Source: Stieleria maiorica (GTDB lineage: Bacteria > Planctomycetota > Planctomycetia > Pirellulales > Pirellulaceae). From it: DNA of 64,000 nucleotides. A program made the translations under genes and the position numbers. Below the pieces are notes generated by a model. The model was not told where the DNA came from and ran no database searches. It was given only the letters and a program-made list of their open reading frames with translations. The stretch is taken from the NCBI RefSeq assembly GCF_008035925.1, contig NZ_CP036264.1, positions 6,605,641 through 6,669,640 on the forward strand. Reading direction: 5' to 3'. Numbering within the stretch: the stretch's first letter is position 1; each line of letters begins with the position of its first letter. Shown here piece after piece: positions 18,567-27,347 of the stretch.

Positions 18567-19562
18567 TTAATCGGTCAATCGACTGAGGTCCTCGATTTCT
18601 TCCTTGGTGAATTTGCGGTCCAAGCGGGCACCCAGTTGTGCGACGACGCGGGCGGCGGCGTGTGATGCCAAGTGGCCGGACGTTCGCCAATCCAGTCCGT
18701 TGGTGATCCCGTACAGCATCGCACCGGCGTACATGTCGCCGGCCCCGGTGGTGTCAATGGCATCGACTTTCACGCCCTCGATCGGAAACTCTTCGCCGCC
18801 GTGCATGACGATCGATCCTTTTCCGCCCAGCGTCAGCGCCACGTTTTCGCAGTGTTCGTGGATCTTGACGGCGCACCGAAGCGCGTCGGTTTCACCGGTC
18901 AGCGACTTGGCCTCTTCTTCGTTGCAGAAGAACAGGTCGACCGGGCCGGTGATCAGGTCCCAGATCTCGTCGCGGATCAAGTTGACCAGGAAGGGATCCG
19001 ACGCGGTGAAGGCGACTTTGACGTTGTGTTTTTGGGCCAGTTCGAAGGCCTTGTAGGCGGCCGCTTTGGTGGTTTCGCCGGTCAGCAGGTAGCCTTCGAC
19101 GTAGACATACTTGGAGCTGGCGATCTTGTGTTCGTCGATGTCCTCCGGACCCAGGCTGGTCGAGGCGGCCAAGTTGGTCAACATCGTCCGCTGGGCATCT
19201 TCGGTGATCAGGACGGCGCAGGTGCCCGTCGGCTGGTCCGCCGGTGTGACTTGGATCGACACGCCCAGGTCGCTCATGTCTTTGAGAAAGAATTCGCCGA
19301 TCGCGTCGCCACCGACCTTGCCGATAAAGCCGGCCGAGCCGCCGAATTCTGCCAGGGCGACGATGGTGTTGGCAGCCGAGCCGCCGGCGCAACGGTTCAA
19401 CGGCCGTCCGTCCAGTCGGCTGAGCACCCCGGATTGTTGTTCGTCGTCGACCAGGGTCATGATGCCCTTGTCGAGTGAAAGTTCGCGCAGCAGTGCGTCG
19501 TCGACGCGCGCCTGGATGTCAACAAGCGCGTTGCCCACGCCAAATACGTCATACAAAGCCAT
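18567..19562 (-). CDS. PfkB-family kinase, adenosine kinase type
   Basis: A 331-residue ribokinase-family kinase. The N-terminal [15 protein letters not shown] and [19 protein letters not shown] give the substrate site, and [19 protein letters not shown] contains the anion hole and catalytic Asp. The sequence pattern (NALVD, GSAANT) fits adenosine kinases better than sugar kinases. It would phosphorylate adenosine to AMP for purine salvage. It precedes proS and is separated from the BMC operon by the repeat array, so I do not assign it to the BMC. Confidence 0.85.
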   Translation of the reverse strand: MALYDVFGVGNALVDIQARVDDALLRELSLDKGIMTLVDDEQQSGVLSRLDGRPLNRCAGGSAANTIVALAEFGGSAGFIGKVGGDAIGEFFLKDMSDLGVSIQVTPADQPTGTCAVLITEDAQRTMLTNLAASTSLGPEDIDEHKIASSKYVYVEGYLLTGETTKAAAYKAFELAQKHNVKVAFTASDPFLVNLIRDEIWDLITGPVDLFFCNEEEAKSLTGETDALRCAVKIHEHCENVALTLGGKGSIVMHGGEEFPIEGVKVDAIDTTGAGDMYAGAMLYGITNGLDWRTSGHLASHAAARVVAQLGARLDRKFTKEEIEDLSRLTD

Positions 19563-19659
19563 CGGGAGGCCTCTGGGAGAAAGCGGTCAAACCGGAAGGC
19601 CCGATAGCGTACAAGAGCCGCGTGAGTTCGGGAAGTTGTCCGGCGGCAGGCGCCAGCCC

Positions 19660-20639
19660 GCAAATGCCTGCGGGACGCGTCAGCGAGCGGCCCTGCGATT
19701 AATCTTGTCCCCAGGCTCCGCCTGGGGACACATTGTCAGAGAGGCTCCGCCTCGCGAGTCCGACCGGCGTGTGGCAGGAGCCACACGGACTCTCGCGTTC
19801 CAAGGCGGAGCCCTGGAACGAGGCGCCTGCCAGCGGGACGCGTCAGCGAGCGGCCCTGCGATTAATCTTGTCCCCAGGCTCTGCCTTGGGACACATTGTC
19901 AGAGAGGCTCCGCCTCGCGAGTCCGACCGGCGTGTGGCAGGAGCCACACGGACCCTTGCGTTCCAAGGCGGAGCCCTGGAACGAGGCGCCTGCTAGCGGG
20001 ACGCGTCAGCGAGCGGCCCTGCGTCTAAACTTGTCCCCAGGCTCCGCCTGGGGACACACTGTCAGAGAGGCTCCGCCTCGCGAGTCCGATCGGCGTGTGG
20101 CAGGAGCCACACGGACCCTTGCGTTCCAAGGCTTGAGCCTTGGAACGAGGAGCGTGTCAGCGGGACGCGTCAGCGAGCGGCCCTGCGATTAATCTTGTCC
20201 CCAGGCTCTGCCTTGGGACACATTGTCAGAGAGGCTCCGCCTCGCGAGTCCGACCGGCGTGTGGCAGGAGCCACACGGACTCTTGCGTTCCAAGGCTTGA
20301 GCCTTGGAACGAGGAGCGTGTCAGCGGGACGCGTCAGCGAGCGGCCCTGCGATTAATCTTGTCCCCAGGCCGCGCCTGGGGACACATTGTCAGAGAGGCT
20401 CCGCCTCGCGAGTCCGATCGGCGTGTGGCAGGAGCCACACGGACACTCGCGTTCCAAGGCGGAGCCCTGGAACGAGGCGCCTGCCAGCGGGACGCGTCAG
20501 CGAGCGGCCCTGCGATTAATCTTGTCCCCAGGCTCTGCCTGGGGACACATTGTCAGAGAGGCTCCGCCTCGCGAGTCCGATCGGCGTGTGGCAGGAGCCA
20601 CACGGACACTCGCGTTGCAAGGCTTGAGCTTTGCAACGA
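19660..20639. repeat. Tandem array of six ~163-bp palindrome-cluster units
   Basis: GTCCCCAGG occurs at 19707, 19870, 20033, 20197, 20361 and 20524 (spacing 163, 163, 164, 164, 163). Each unit carries the tag GACGCGTCAGCGAGCGG and four small palindromes in fixed order: GTCCCCAGGC..GGGGAC, GAGGCTCCGCCTC, GTGTGGCAGGAGCCACAC, and GTTCCAAGG..GGAAC. Units differ by single bases, often preserved as compensating or loop changes (CTCCGCC versus CTCTGCC). Long stop-free frames cross the array on the plus strand, but I regard none as a gene. A related array in the opposite order is at 50083-50518. Confidence 0.95.
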
Positions 20640-20643
20640 GAAG

Positions 20644-21579
20644 TCAGCCGACTCGTTGCAGCACCACGTCCAGCGTCTTGCGCAGTGCCGCACCGCTGGC
20701 TCGCATGCCTTGGACTTCTTTCGGCCAGAGGTCGATTTCCATCCGGTCGACGACGCCGGTTCGGCCGACGACGGTGGGCACCGACAGGGCAACGTCGCGG
20801 ACGCCGAAACAGCCCCGTTGGACGCTGCTGACCGGCAGCACGCAGCGCCGGTCCAAGATCACCGCGTCGATGACATCGCGGATCGCAATGCCGACGGCAA
20901 AGCCCGCTCCACCTTTGCGTTTGATCACTTCGGCACCGCTGCCACGCGTCCGCGTGAACAACTGTGCCGCCAGCGTCGGCGACCAACCGGGGTACTTGTC
21001 CAGCGGCAAGCCCGCGATCGTCGCGCTGCTCCAAATCGGCACCATCGATTCACCGTGCTCACCCAGGATCAACGCCCGCGTCTGAGTCGGCGGCGCGCCC
21101 AGTTGCTCGGCGATCAGCGAGCAGAATCGGATCGTGTCCAACTGGGTTCCCAAGCCGATGACCTGGTTCTCCGGCAGCCCCAGTTTTTTGGCGGCGACGT
21201 AGGTCAGGATGTCGACCGGGTTGCTGACGACCAAGACGATCGCGGTGGGCTTCGGGCCGGCGGCTTTGACGTCGTTGAGGATCTGTACAAACAGGTCGGT
21301 GTTGCGATTGATCAAATCCAATCGCGACTCGTCCGGTTTGCGGCGCAGTCCGGCGGTGATGCAGATGATGTCGCTGCTGGGGATGTGTTCGTAACCGCCG
21401 CCGGAGATGACTTGATCGGCGACACTCGGACCGCCGTGCTGCAGGTCGAGCGCCTGGCCGACCGCCAATTCTTGGTTCACGTCCAACAGTGCGATCTCAC
21501 GCGCCAGACCGCCACACTGAAGGGCATACGCGGCACAGGAACCGACCAGTCCGCCGCCGCCGATGATGGAAACTTTCAT
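20644..21579 (-). CDS. Lactate/malate dehydrogenase family protein of the BMC locus
   Basis: A 311-residue NAD-dependent 2-hydroxyacid dehydrogenase. The Rossmann start is SIIGGGGLVGSCAAYAL; the catalytic His is in LILGEHGESMVPIWS; the nicotinamide-side VVSNPVDILTYVA is present. The substrate loop reads TAGLRRKPDESRLDL. Arg stands where malate dehydrogenases have it (TAGxxRKP) and lactate dehydrogenases have Gln, so the substrate should not be assumed to be lactate. It is the last gene of the BMC operon, 53 bp after the aldolase. Homologues occur in PVM-type BMC loci, where recycling of NADH or lactaldehyde/lactate conversion has been proposed. No encapsulation peptide was seen. Confidence 0.85.
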   Translation of the reverse strand: MKVSIIGGGGLVGSCAAYALQCGGLAREIALLDVNQELAVGQALDLQHGGPSVADQVISGGGYEHIPSSDIICITAGLRRKPDESRLDLINRNTDLFVQILNDVKAAGPKPTAIVLVVSNPVDILTYVAAKKLGLPENQVIGLGTQLDTIRFCSLIAEQLGAPPTQTRALILGEHGESMVPIWSSATIAGLPLDKYPGWSPTLAAQLFTRTRGSGAEVIKRKGGAGFAVGIAIRDVIDAVILDRRCVLPVSSVQRGCFGVRDVALSVPTVVGRTGVVDRMEIDLWPKEVQGMRASGAALRKTLDVVLQRVG

Positions 21580-21632
21580 GATGTTGATTTGTATGGGGAG
21601 AGTGGATTGGAGGTGATGGATCCCGCCTTCGC

Positions 21633-22502
21633 CTAGGCGTTCATCTGACGCATGACTTCGTCGGTGATCAGTTTGACGAGTTGCTCTTCGTTGATTCCGC
21701 CGGGCAACCCTTGGCCACTCGCGCTATCGGCGGGCTTGGCGGGCATCGCCGGCGGTGCGGCAAAGGCACGTCGCTGGACACCTGATTCTTTCCACGAGTC
21801 ACGGAAGATGTCGTTGGCGCAAATGTCACAATCTTCGTACGCCTTGGTGTTCCGCGGGTCCTTGTATCCCCACTGGTCTTTCAGATCCAACAGCTCTTGC
21901 GACTTTTGTTGATCCAGAAACGCGACGTTGCCGAGCTGTTTGGCCAACATCAGCATGCGGCAATACGAATCCAAGATTTCAGTCCACCAGTAAGCCTGTT
22001 CGACGGTTTCGCCGTAGCTGACCGTGCCGTGGTTGGCCAGGATCATCACGTTGGTCTTGTCGACAAAGGGGATGATCGTGTCGGCAAAGGCCTGACCGCC
22101 GGGCGTTTCGTACTTCGTGATCGGGACGTCGCCCAAGAACACTTCGACTTCTGGCAAAATGCACTGCGGGATCGGCTCGCGTGCGATCGCGAACGCGGTG
22201 GCGTGCGGCGGGTGGCAGTGAACGACGCTGCGGATGTCTTCGCGTTGTTTGTAGATTTCCAGGTGCAACAACGCTTCGCTGGACCGTTTCTTGCGGCCGG
22301 CGATCTGTTTGCCGGTCATGTCGATGGTCGCGATGTCCTCGGGGGTCAAGAACCCTTTGCAGTGCAACGTCGGCGTGCACAGGACCTCGTTGTCGCTGAC
22401 TCGCACCGTGATGTTTCCGTCGTTGGCCGCAGCAAACTGGCGGTTGTAGATGCGACGGCCGATGTCGCACATGTCCTGTTTGATCTTGTGAACGTTTTGC
22501 AT
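21633..22502 (-). CDS. Class II aldolase (fuculose/rhamnulose-phosphate type) with BMC encapsulation peptide
   Basis: 289 residues from ATG at 22502 (MQNVHKIKQDM); the frame stays open upstream but that part is out of character. Zinc ligands are in VVHCHPPHATAFAI and ILANHGTVSYGE. The expected reaction is cleavage of L-fuculose- or L-rhamnulose-1-phosphate to dihydroxyacetone phosphate and L-lactaldehyde. A Pro/Ala-rich linker near residue 255 leads to a C-terminal amphipathic helix INEEQLVKLITDEVMRQMNA. It is a typical encapsulation peptide and should target the enzyme into the shell. It is the initiating enzyme of the BMC pathway. Confidence 0.9.
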   Translation of the reverse strand: MQNVHKIKQDMCDIGRRIYNRQFAAANDGNITVRVSDNEVLCTPTLHCKGFLTPEDIATIDMTGKQIAGRKKRSSEALLHLEIYKQREDIRSVVHCHPPHATAFAIAREPIPQCILPEVEVFLGDVPITKYETPGGQAFADTIIPFVDKTNVMILANHGTVSYGETVEQAYWWTEILDSYCRMLMLAKQLGNVAFLDQQKSQELLDLKDQWGYKDPRNTKAYEDCDICANDIFRDSWKESGVQRRAFAAPPAMPAKPADSASGQGLPGGINEEQLVKLITDEVMRQMNA

Positions 22503-22572
22503 GGGATTCTCAGGTGACAGTGGGAGGCGTGTGGTGAAGTGTGTTGATCGAAAGGGAGTTGGGCTGGGCGAG

Positions 22573-22851
22573 TTACAATTCGACTTCGTCCAGCAGCGCG
22601 ACGATGGAGGCGTCGAGTGGTTTGACGTCCGGCTTGAACGGTTGGGCGGCTTCGGGGCCCTCGGCCAAGGCGACCAGGTCGCCCATGCCTGTACCGCACA
22701 GGTCCCAAGCCACGATCGTGTCACCGCCCAGCGGCTCGGTGTCGATGCGATCGATCGAATCGACCACTTCGACCAGCCGCAGCTTGGCGTTGGCCATCGC
22801 CGGGTGTGACTTGGAAAGCGTCATCGATCCGATGGTGCGTGCAAGTTTCAT
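22573..22851 (-). CDS. BMC-P shell vertex protein (EutN/CcmL family)
   Basis: 92 residues from ATG at 22851, whose start overlaps the stop of the upstream gene. It is a pentamer-forming vertex protein that caps the BMC shell. The family pattern is clear: MKLARTIGSMTLSKSHPAM, KLRLVEVVDS, IVAWDLCGTGMGDLVALAEG and a final ASIVALLDEVEL. It is one of three BMC-P genes in the operon, the expected number for PVM-type loci. Confidence 0.93.
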   Translation of the reverse strand: MKLARTIGSMTLSKSHPAMANAKLRLVEVVDSIDRIDTEPLGGDTIVAWDLCGTGMGDLVALAEGPEAAQPFKPDVKPLDASIVALLDEVEL

Positions 22852-23486
22852 CGCGGGCCTCCGTCGTTGGGTTGCACCGTCTTCGCCGCGCAACGGGCGA
22901 TCCGAGCGGCCACGTTCACGGCCGCAACCAGGTTCAGTTTTTGGCGGTCCAAGACCCAGACGTCGGGGGCGAGTTCATCGTGGAATCGCTGGACATCGGA
23001 AAGTGCGGCGACCATCGTCGCGCGCTGTCCGTTGCTGCAGCAGCGATAGACTTCCGTGGCCGGTTCATCGCACCAGCGGATCTCGACACCCGCGGGTAAC
23101 ACAACGTTGCGGCGATCCAGTTGGTGGCGAAGACTTTCGGGAATCGACGCCGACGAACCGTTTGTTTGATGGTGTGAAGTGCAATCGGCTGGCCCCATCG
23201 CACCATCGACCGCCGATTGAATCGTGATCCCGCGCCGCAGCGCTTCCTCACGGGCGGCCGGCGTGATGATTGCCCCGACTGCGGCGACGACCTGACCGGT
23301 TGCCGCGTGGCGGTCCAAGGTTTCGATCGTGATCAGTTTCTCGCCCGTGACGGCCGCCGGTGGAGTCGCGGGGGACGCATCGGCAACGGCTGGTGAACCG
23401 CTGTCGCGCAATTGCCGGACCACCCGGCGCGCAATGTCAGCGATCATTGCGGCGTCGTTGCGGCGGTCGTGTGAAAGGCGAGTCAC
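22848..23486 (-). CDS. Conserved BMC-locus protein of unknown function with possible encapsulation helix
   Basis: Up to 212 residues from GTG at 23486; an internal ATG at 23447 would begin exactly at MIADIARRVVRQLRD. That helix is amphipathic and looks like the N-terminal targeting peptides of PduP and PduL in this operon. After a Pro/Ala linker, the segment VVAAVGAIITPAAREEALRRG recalls a short motif found in EutT and related BMC proteins. The C-terminal half has several Cys and His (WCDEPATEVYRCCSNGQ) and AAVNVAARIARCA. I recognise no catalytic family. Its position between two vertex genes makes it a likely lumen protein. Confidence 0.7.
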   Translation of the reverse strand: MTRLSHDRRNDAAMIADIARRVVRQLRDSGSPAVADASPATPPAAVTGEKLITIETLDRHAATGQVVAAVGAIITPAAREEALRRGITIQSAVDGAMGPADCTSHHQTNGSSASIPESLRHQLDRRNVVLPAGVEIRWCDEPATEVYRCCSNGQRATMVAALSDVQRFHDELAPDVWVLDRQKLNLVAAVNVAARIARCAAKTVQPNDGGPR

Positions 23487-23520
23487 GGTGTAATTCTTTG
23501 GCTGTCGTTGTTTGGTGTGG

Positions 23521-23787
23521 TTAGGAATCGGTGTCGTCGATCAGTCCGATCACGGTCCAGCGGGCGGGCGTTTGGTCGTGGCCGCATGCCTCGCGGGCAT
23601 ACGAGCCGTCGCTGGTGATCATCACGCGATCACCCTTGCGCGAGCCGAGTTGGTCCAGTGCGACCAGCGGCGGACCGTCCGCGGTGTCTCCCACGCCGAT
23701 CGGCTGCAAAACGACCAACCGCATGCCGACCAAACTCTCGTGCTTGACGGTGGCGCGGGTCGATCCGAGGACAATCGCTGGCTGCAT
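23521..23787 (-). CDS. BMC-P shell vertex protein (EutN/CcmL family)
   Basis: 88 residues. It has the vertex-protein pattern LGSTRATVKHESLVGMRLVV, ALDQLGSRKGDRVMITSDG and a C-terminal WTVIGLIDDTDS. It lies 34 bp before the unknown 212-aa gene and 40 bp after pduP. The shortest of the three vertex paralogues. Confidence 0.93.
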   Translation of the reverse strand: MQPAIVLGSTRATVKHESLVGMRLVVLQPIGVGDTADGPPLVALDQLGSRKGDRVMITSDGSYAREACGHDQTPARWTVIGLIDDTDS

Positions 23788-23827
23788 GCTTGTAATCTTT
23801 CTCTATCTCAATTCTGCAACTTGAAAC

Positions 23828-25261
23828 TCAAACCACCCGTAATTCCCCGATCATGCTGCACCGTCTTTCACGGGTGAACGTGGTCGGAGTGGTGACGCCT
23901 TCGCCGGTCGGTCCGGCGATGGAAAAGGACAGGTAGCCTTCGCCGCCGAGTCCGAGCGAGGCCATGCAGGGGCCGTTCTTGACATACAGCGTGGTGTCCA
24001 GTTCACGCCCCATCTTGGTCATGTTGCGGACATCGCGCGAATGGATGATCGCGGTATGGCGGAACCCGTGCTCGTAGTGCTTGGCCATGGCGATCGCGTG
24101 ATCGACGTCGCGGGCACGGACGAAGGGCAGAAACGGCATCATTTGTTCGACGCTGACGAACGGGTGGTGTTCGTCGGTTTCGCCGAACACCAATTCGGTT
24201 TCCGGCGGAACGGAGACGCCGGCGGCGGCGGCCAGGAAAGAGGCGTCTTTGCCGATGTAATCTTTGCACGCGGCGTCATGCTGGTCGTCGCCGACGGTGA
24301 CGATCGCTTTGCTGGTCAGCTGGGCGATCTGTTCGGCGTTCAGCTGGACGGCCCCGGCGCGGCGCATCGCAGCCATCATGTCGTCGAAGACCGAATCGAC
24401 GACGAAGACTTCTTTTTCGGCGATGCACAGCAGGTTGTTGTCGTAAGCGCCGCCGGTGATGATCGAACGTGCCGCCTGGTCCAGGTCGGCGGTTTCGTCT
24501 ACCACGACGGGCGGGTTGCCGGGGCCGGCGACGATCGCGCGTTTGCCGCTGTTCAGTGCGGCGCGGCCGACCGCGGGACCGCCGGTGACACAAATCAATG
24601 CGACGCTGCGATGTTTGAATAGCGCTTCGGCGGATTCCAGCGTCGGTTCGGCGATCACGCAGATCAGGTTGTCGATCCCGACTTCGGCCGCGATCGCTTC
24701 GTTGAATCGGCGAACCCCTTCGGTGGCGACCTTCTTGCCCGACGGGTGCGGGTTGACGACGACGGCGTTGCCGCCGGCGATCATGCTGACGGCGTTGCCG
24801 GTGATCGTCGGCAAGCTGTGGGTGACCGGGGTGATCGCACCGATCACGCCGAACGGGGCTCGGTCGATCACGGCCAATCCGTAGTCGCCGCTGAAGGCAC
24901 GCGTTTCCAAAAACTCGACGCCCGGCGTTTGCTCGCCGAGGGTTTTCAGCTTTTCGATCTTGTGTTCCAGCCGGCCGATCTTGGTTTCTTCCATCTCCAT
25001 CGTGCCCAGCTCTTCGCACTGCTCGATCGAGATTCGACGGATGATGTCGATGATGTGTTTGCGATCCGCCATCGTCCGCTCGCGCAACTGTTCAAACGCC
25101 GCGCGGGCGGCGGTGACGGCCGAGTCGGCGTCATAGAACACGCCATTGCGACCGCCGGCCGATGCCGTCTTCTTGGCCGCCCCATTTCCCGGTGGCATCG
25201 GCCCGACCTCGGCCAGGACCTGTGCGACTACGTTTCGGATCAGATTTTCGTCGTATTGCAT
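23828..25261 (-). CDS. pduP: CoA-acylating aldehyde dehydrogenase of the BMC
   Basis: A 477-residue PduP/EutE-family enzyme. It oxidises an aldehyde, here probably L-lactaldehyde, with NAD and CoA to the acyl-CoA. The N-terminal helix MQYDENLIRNVVAQVLAEVG followed by a Pro/Gly/Ala linker is an encapsulation peptide. Catalytic Cys lies in GAYDNNLLCIAEKEVFV; the nucleotide site includes VICVTGGPAVGRAAL and the PGNPPVVVDETADL loop. Its place beside shell genes, the aldolase and PduL shows it is the signature enzyme of this compartment. Confidence 0.95.
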   Translation of the reverse strand: MQYDENLIRNVVAQVLAEVGPMPPGNGAAKKTASAGGRNGVFYDADSAVTAARAAFEQLRERTMADRKHIIDIIRRISIEQCEELGTMEMEETKIGRLEHKIEKLKTLGEQTPGVEFLETRAFSGDYGLAVIDRAPFGVIGAITPVTHSLPTITGNAVSMIAGGNAVVVNPHPSGKKVATEGVRRFNEAIAAEVGIDNLICVIAEPTLESAEALFKHRSVALICVTGGPAVGRAALNSGKRAIVAGPGNPPVVVDETADLDQAARSIITGGAYDNNLLCIAEKEVFVVDSVFDDMMAAMRRAGAVQLNAEQIAQLTSKAIVTVGDDQHDAACKDYIGKDASFLAAAAGVSVPPETELVFGETDEHHPFVSVEQMMPFLPFVRARDVDHAIAMAKHYEHGFRHTAIIHSRDVRNMTKMGRELDTTLYVKNGPCMASLGLGGEGYLSFSIAGPTGEGVTTPTTFTRERRCSMIGELRVV

Positions 25262-25281
25262 GGTGGGTTATTCGTTTCGGA

Positions 25282-25605
25282 TTAGCGGTCGTTGGAATCG
25301 TTGCGGGAGTAAACGTTCAACTTGTCGATGTGAACTTGATCGACGATCCCAATGATGACCGCATCGATCGGTAAATGTTTTGTCTCGGGAGTCAGTCGTG
25401 CGCTGCTGCCTTGGGTGATCAAGACAAAATCGTTCTGACCAGCGCCCAGGGTGTCGACGGCGATAAAGGTTCTGCCGGTGGTGACGATCGACTGACGCTT
25501 CTTGTCTTCCAGCCGATAGGGCTCGACGACCAGCAATTTGTGACCCGTCATCGTCGCAACCTTTTGAGTGCTGACGACCGATCCGGTGACTCGGGCGATG
25601 AACAT
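25282..25605 (-). CDS. BMC-P shell vertex protein (EutN/CcmL family)
   Basis: 107 residues: MFIARVTGSVVSTQKVATM, KLLVVEPYRLEDKK, FIAVDTLGAGQNDFVLITQG and PIDAVIIGIVDQVHI are all characteristic of vertex pentamers. It is the longest of the three paralogues, with an extra C-terminal tail. It lies between the kinase and pduP genes in the operon. Confidence 0.95.
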   Translation of the reverse strand: MFIARVTGSVVSTQKVATMTGHKLLVVEPYRLEDKKRQSIVTTGRTFIAVDTLGAGQNDFVLITQGSSARLTPETKHLPIDAVIIGIVDQVHIDKLNVYSRNDSNDR

Positions 25606-25653
25606 TCGTGTTAGGCTCGTTGGAAGTTAAAGGGGAAAGATGAACGGTCCGGT

Positions 25654-26886
25654 TCACGAATGTTTCAATGCGTGCAGGGTCTGGCGAGCGACAATGACTT
25701 CTTCGTTGGTCGGGATCACCCACAACTGGGTGGTCGAATCCGCGGCATGAAACGAAGCTTCGCCCATGTCGTTGGTCCGATCACGCAGTCCTTCGTTGGC
25801 GGCCGAGTCGACGACGATGCCCAGTTGATCCAGCCCCGCACAGACGCGCTGTCGAACCAGGGTGTCGTTTTCGCCGATGCCGCCGGTAAACACGATCGCG
25901 TCGGCGCCGCCGAGTGCGACCAACATCCCGCCCAGGTGACGCCGAATCTCTTCGACATACACGTCCAAGGCCAGTTGGGATTGGGCGTCGCCTTCGGACG
26001 CGGCTTGCTCCACATCGCGAATGTCGCCGCTGCGGTTGCTCAATCCCAACAGTCCGCCTTTGCTGGCCAGTTCTTGCAGGGCTTGGTCGAGTGAAAGACC
26101 GGTGCGCTCCAAGATCAGGGGCAAGGCGAAGGGGTCGAAGTCGCCGACGCGGTTGTTTTGCGGCAGACCGGTTTGGGGCGTCATGCCCATCGTGGTCTGA
26201 ACGCTTTGTCGATTTTCGATCGCCGTCACCGAACTGCTGCCGCCCAGGTGACAGGAGATCACACGGGCGTCCTGTCGGCCCAGGATTTCTGCACTGCGGT
26301 AGGCGATGTAGCGATGGCTGGCACCGTGGAACCCCCACTTCCGAATGTGGAATTCGTCAGCCCACTGACGCGGGATGGCGTATTCCTTTCGAGCCGCGGG
26401 GATCGTTTGGTGAAAATCGGTTTCGAAGGCGGCGACCAGCGGCAGGTCGGGGAACCGGGCCTGCAGCGTTTTCATCGCCGCGATGTACGGCGGGTTGTGC
26501 GCCGGTGCGGCGGCGTTCATTTCCGCCATCGCGTCAAGCACCTGGTCATCGACGACAAAGACGCCCGAGAGACGTCCGCCGTGGACGGCCTTGAAGCCGA
26601 TCGCGGCGACTTGCGACGCGTCTTGGATCGCACCGTGATCCGGGTCGGTCAATTGATCCAGGCAGGCTTGGACGGCCACGCCGTGATCGGGAACCGCTAT
26701 CACCAATTCGTTGGACCAATCGCCGATTTCGACCGTGCACTTGCTTTGCGCATCGCCGATCCGTTCGACCGCACCTTTGGCAAGGCAACGAGCGTTTTGG
26801 ATGTCATCGATCGCTCCATCCTCGGTCATTTCGAACAACCGATACTTGAAACTGGTCGATCCCAGGTTTGCAACCAGGACGAGCAC
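25654..26886 (-). CDS. ackA: Acetate/propionate kinase homologue with altered active-site motifs
   Basis: 410 residues of the ASKHA acetate-kinase family. It would convert an acyl phosphate plus ADP to acid plus ATP, the last step after PduL. Motifs are recognisable: LVANLGSTSFKYRLF, AAFETDFHQTIP, KWGFHGASHRYIA and VFTGGIGENDTLVR. Several residues differ from canonical AckA: GFKAVHGG for GHRxVHGG (Arg to Lys), PAHNPP for PLHNPP, HLGGSSS for HLGNGxS, and NNRVGDFDP for GTRxGDIDP. These changes touch the acyl pocket and may suit a larger acid such as lactate. No encapsulation peptide was seen, so it may be cytosolic. Confidence 0.88.
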   Translation of the reverse strand: MLVLVANLGSTSFKYRLFEMTEDGAIDDIQNARCLAKGAVERIGDAQSKCTVEIGDWSNELVIAVPDHGVAVQACLDQLTDPDHGAIQDASQVAAIGFKAVHGGRLSGVFVVDDQVLDAMAEMNAAAPAHNPPYIAAMKTLQARFPDLPLVAAFETDFHQTIPAARKEYAIPRQWADEFHIRKWGFHGASHRYIAYRSAEILGRQDARVISCHLGGSSSVTAIENRQSVQTTMGMTPQTGLPQNNRVGDFDPFALPLILERTGLSLDQALQELASKGGLLGLSNRSGDIRDVEQAASEGDAQSQLALDVYVEEIRRHLGGMLVALGGADAIVFTGGIGENDTLVRQRVCAGLDQLGIVVDSAANEGLRDRTNDMGEASFHAADSTTQLWVIPTNEEVIVARQTLHALKHS

Positions 26887-26984
26887 GGGCGGTACCCTCC
26901 GCGATAAGTCGGGGTCTGTTGTTGGCGCTAGTTTTTTCTGGTCATCCCGCGGGCGGTCTGGTGACTGCCGCGGCGGGCTGACGC

Positions 26985-27254
26985 TTAAGCCAAAAAAGCT
27001 TTCGCGACACCTTCGGCGGGACGAGGGATCACGTGGCTGGAGACCAATTCGCCGACTTGCGAGGCTGCGTTGGCGCCGGCTTCGACCGCCGCGCGAACGC
27101 TGCCGACGTCGCCGCTGACCACGGTGGTGACGTAGGCGCCGCCGATGTCGACTCGTTTGACAATCTGCACGTTGGCCGCCTTGGCCATCGCGTCGGTCGC
27201 TTCGATCAGTGCCAGCAAACCTTTGGTTTCGATCAATCCGATTGCGTCATTCAT
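26985..27254 (-). CDS. BMC-H hexameric shell protein
   Basis: 89 residues of the single-domain BMC fold that tiles the shell facets: IGLIETKGLLALIEATDAM, VQIVKRVDIGGAYVTTVVSG and SSHVIPRPAEGVAKAF. Hexamers of this type form central pores for metabolites. It is followed by about 100 bp before the kinase and preceded by the second BMC-H gene. Confidence 0.97.
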   Translation of the reverse strand: MNDAIGLIETKGLLALIEATDAMAKAANVQIVKRVDIGGAYVTTVVSGDVGSVRAAVEAGANAASQVGELVSSHVIPRPAEGVAKAFLA

Positions 27255-27347
27255 GTTGATTCTGTGTTGTTTCGATTTTTGTTGGGGGGAGATTCGATCG
27301 CGCCCGTTTGCGAGACCGGTCCGGCCGCGATTGGGTTTGGGCCGCTG

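Noticed and set aside
19660-20639. The regular array as a CRISPR
   Set aside because: Units are about 163 bp, nearly identical throughout with no unique spacers, and no cas genes are present.
20140-21636. Long plus-strand open frame through the array and the LDH/MDH gene
   Set aside because: It is antisense to a well-supported dehydrogenase and begins in repeat sequence; the peptide has no family character.
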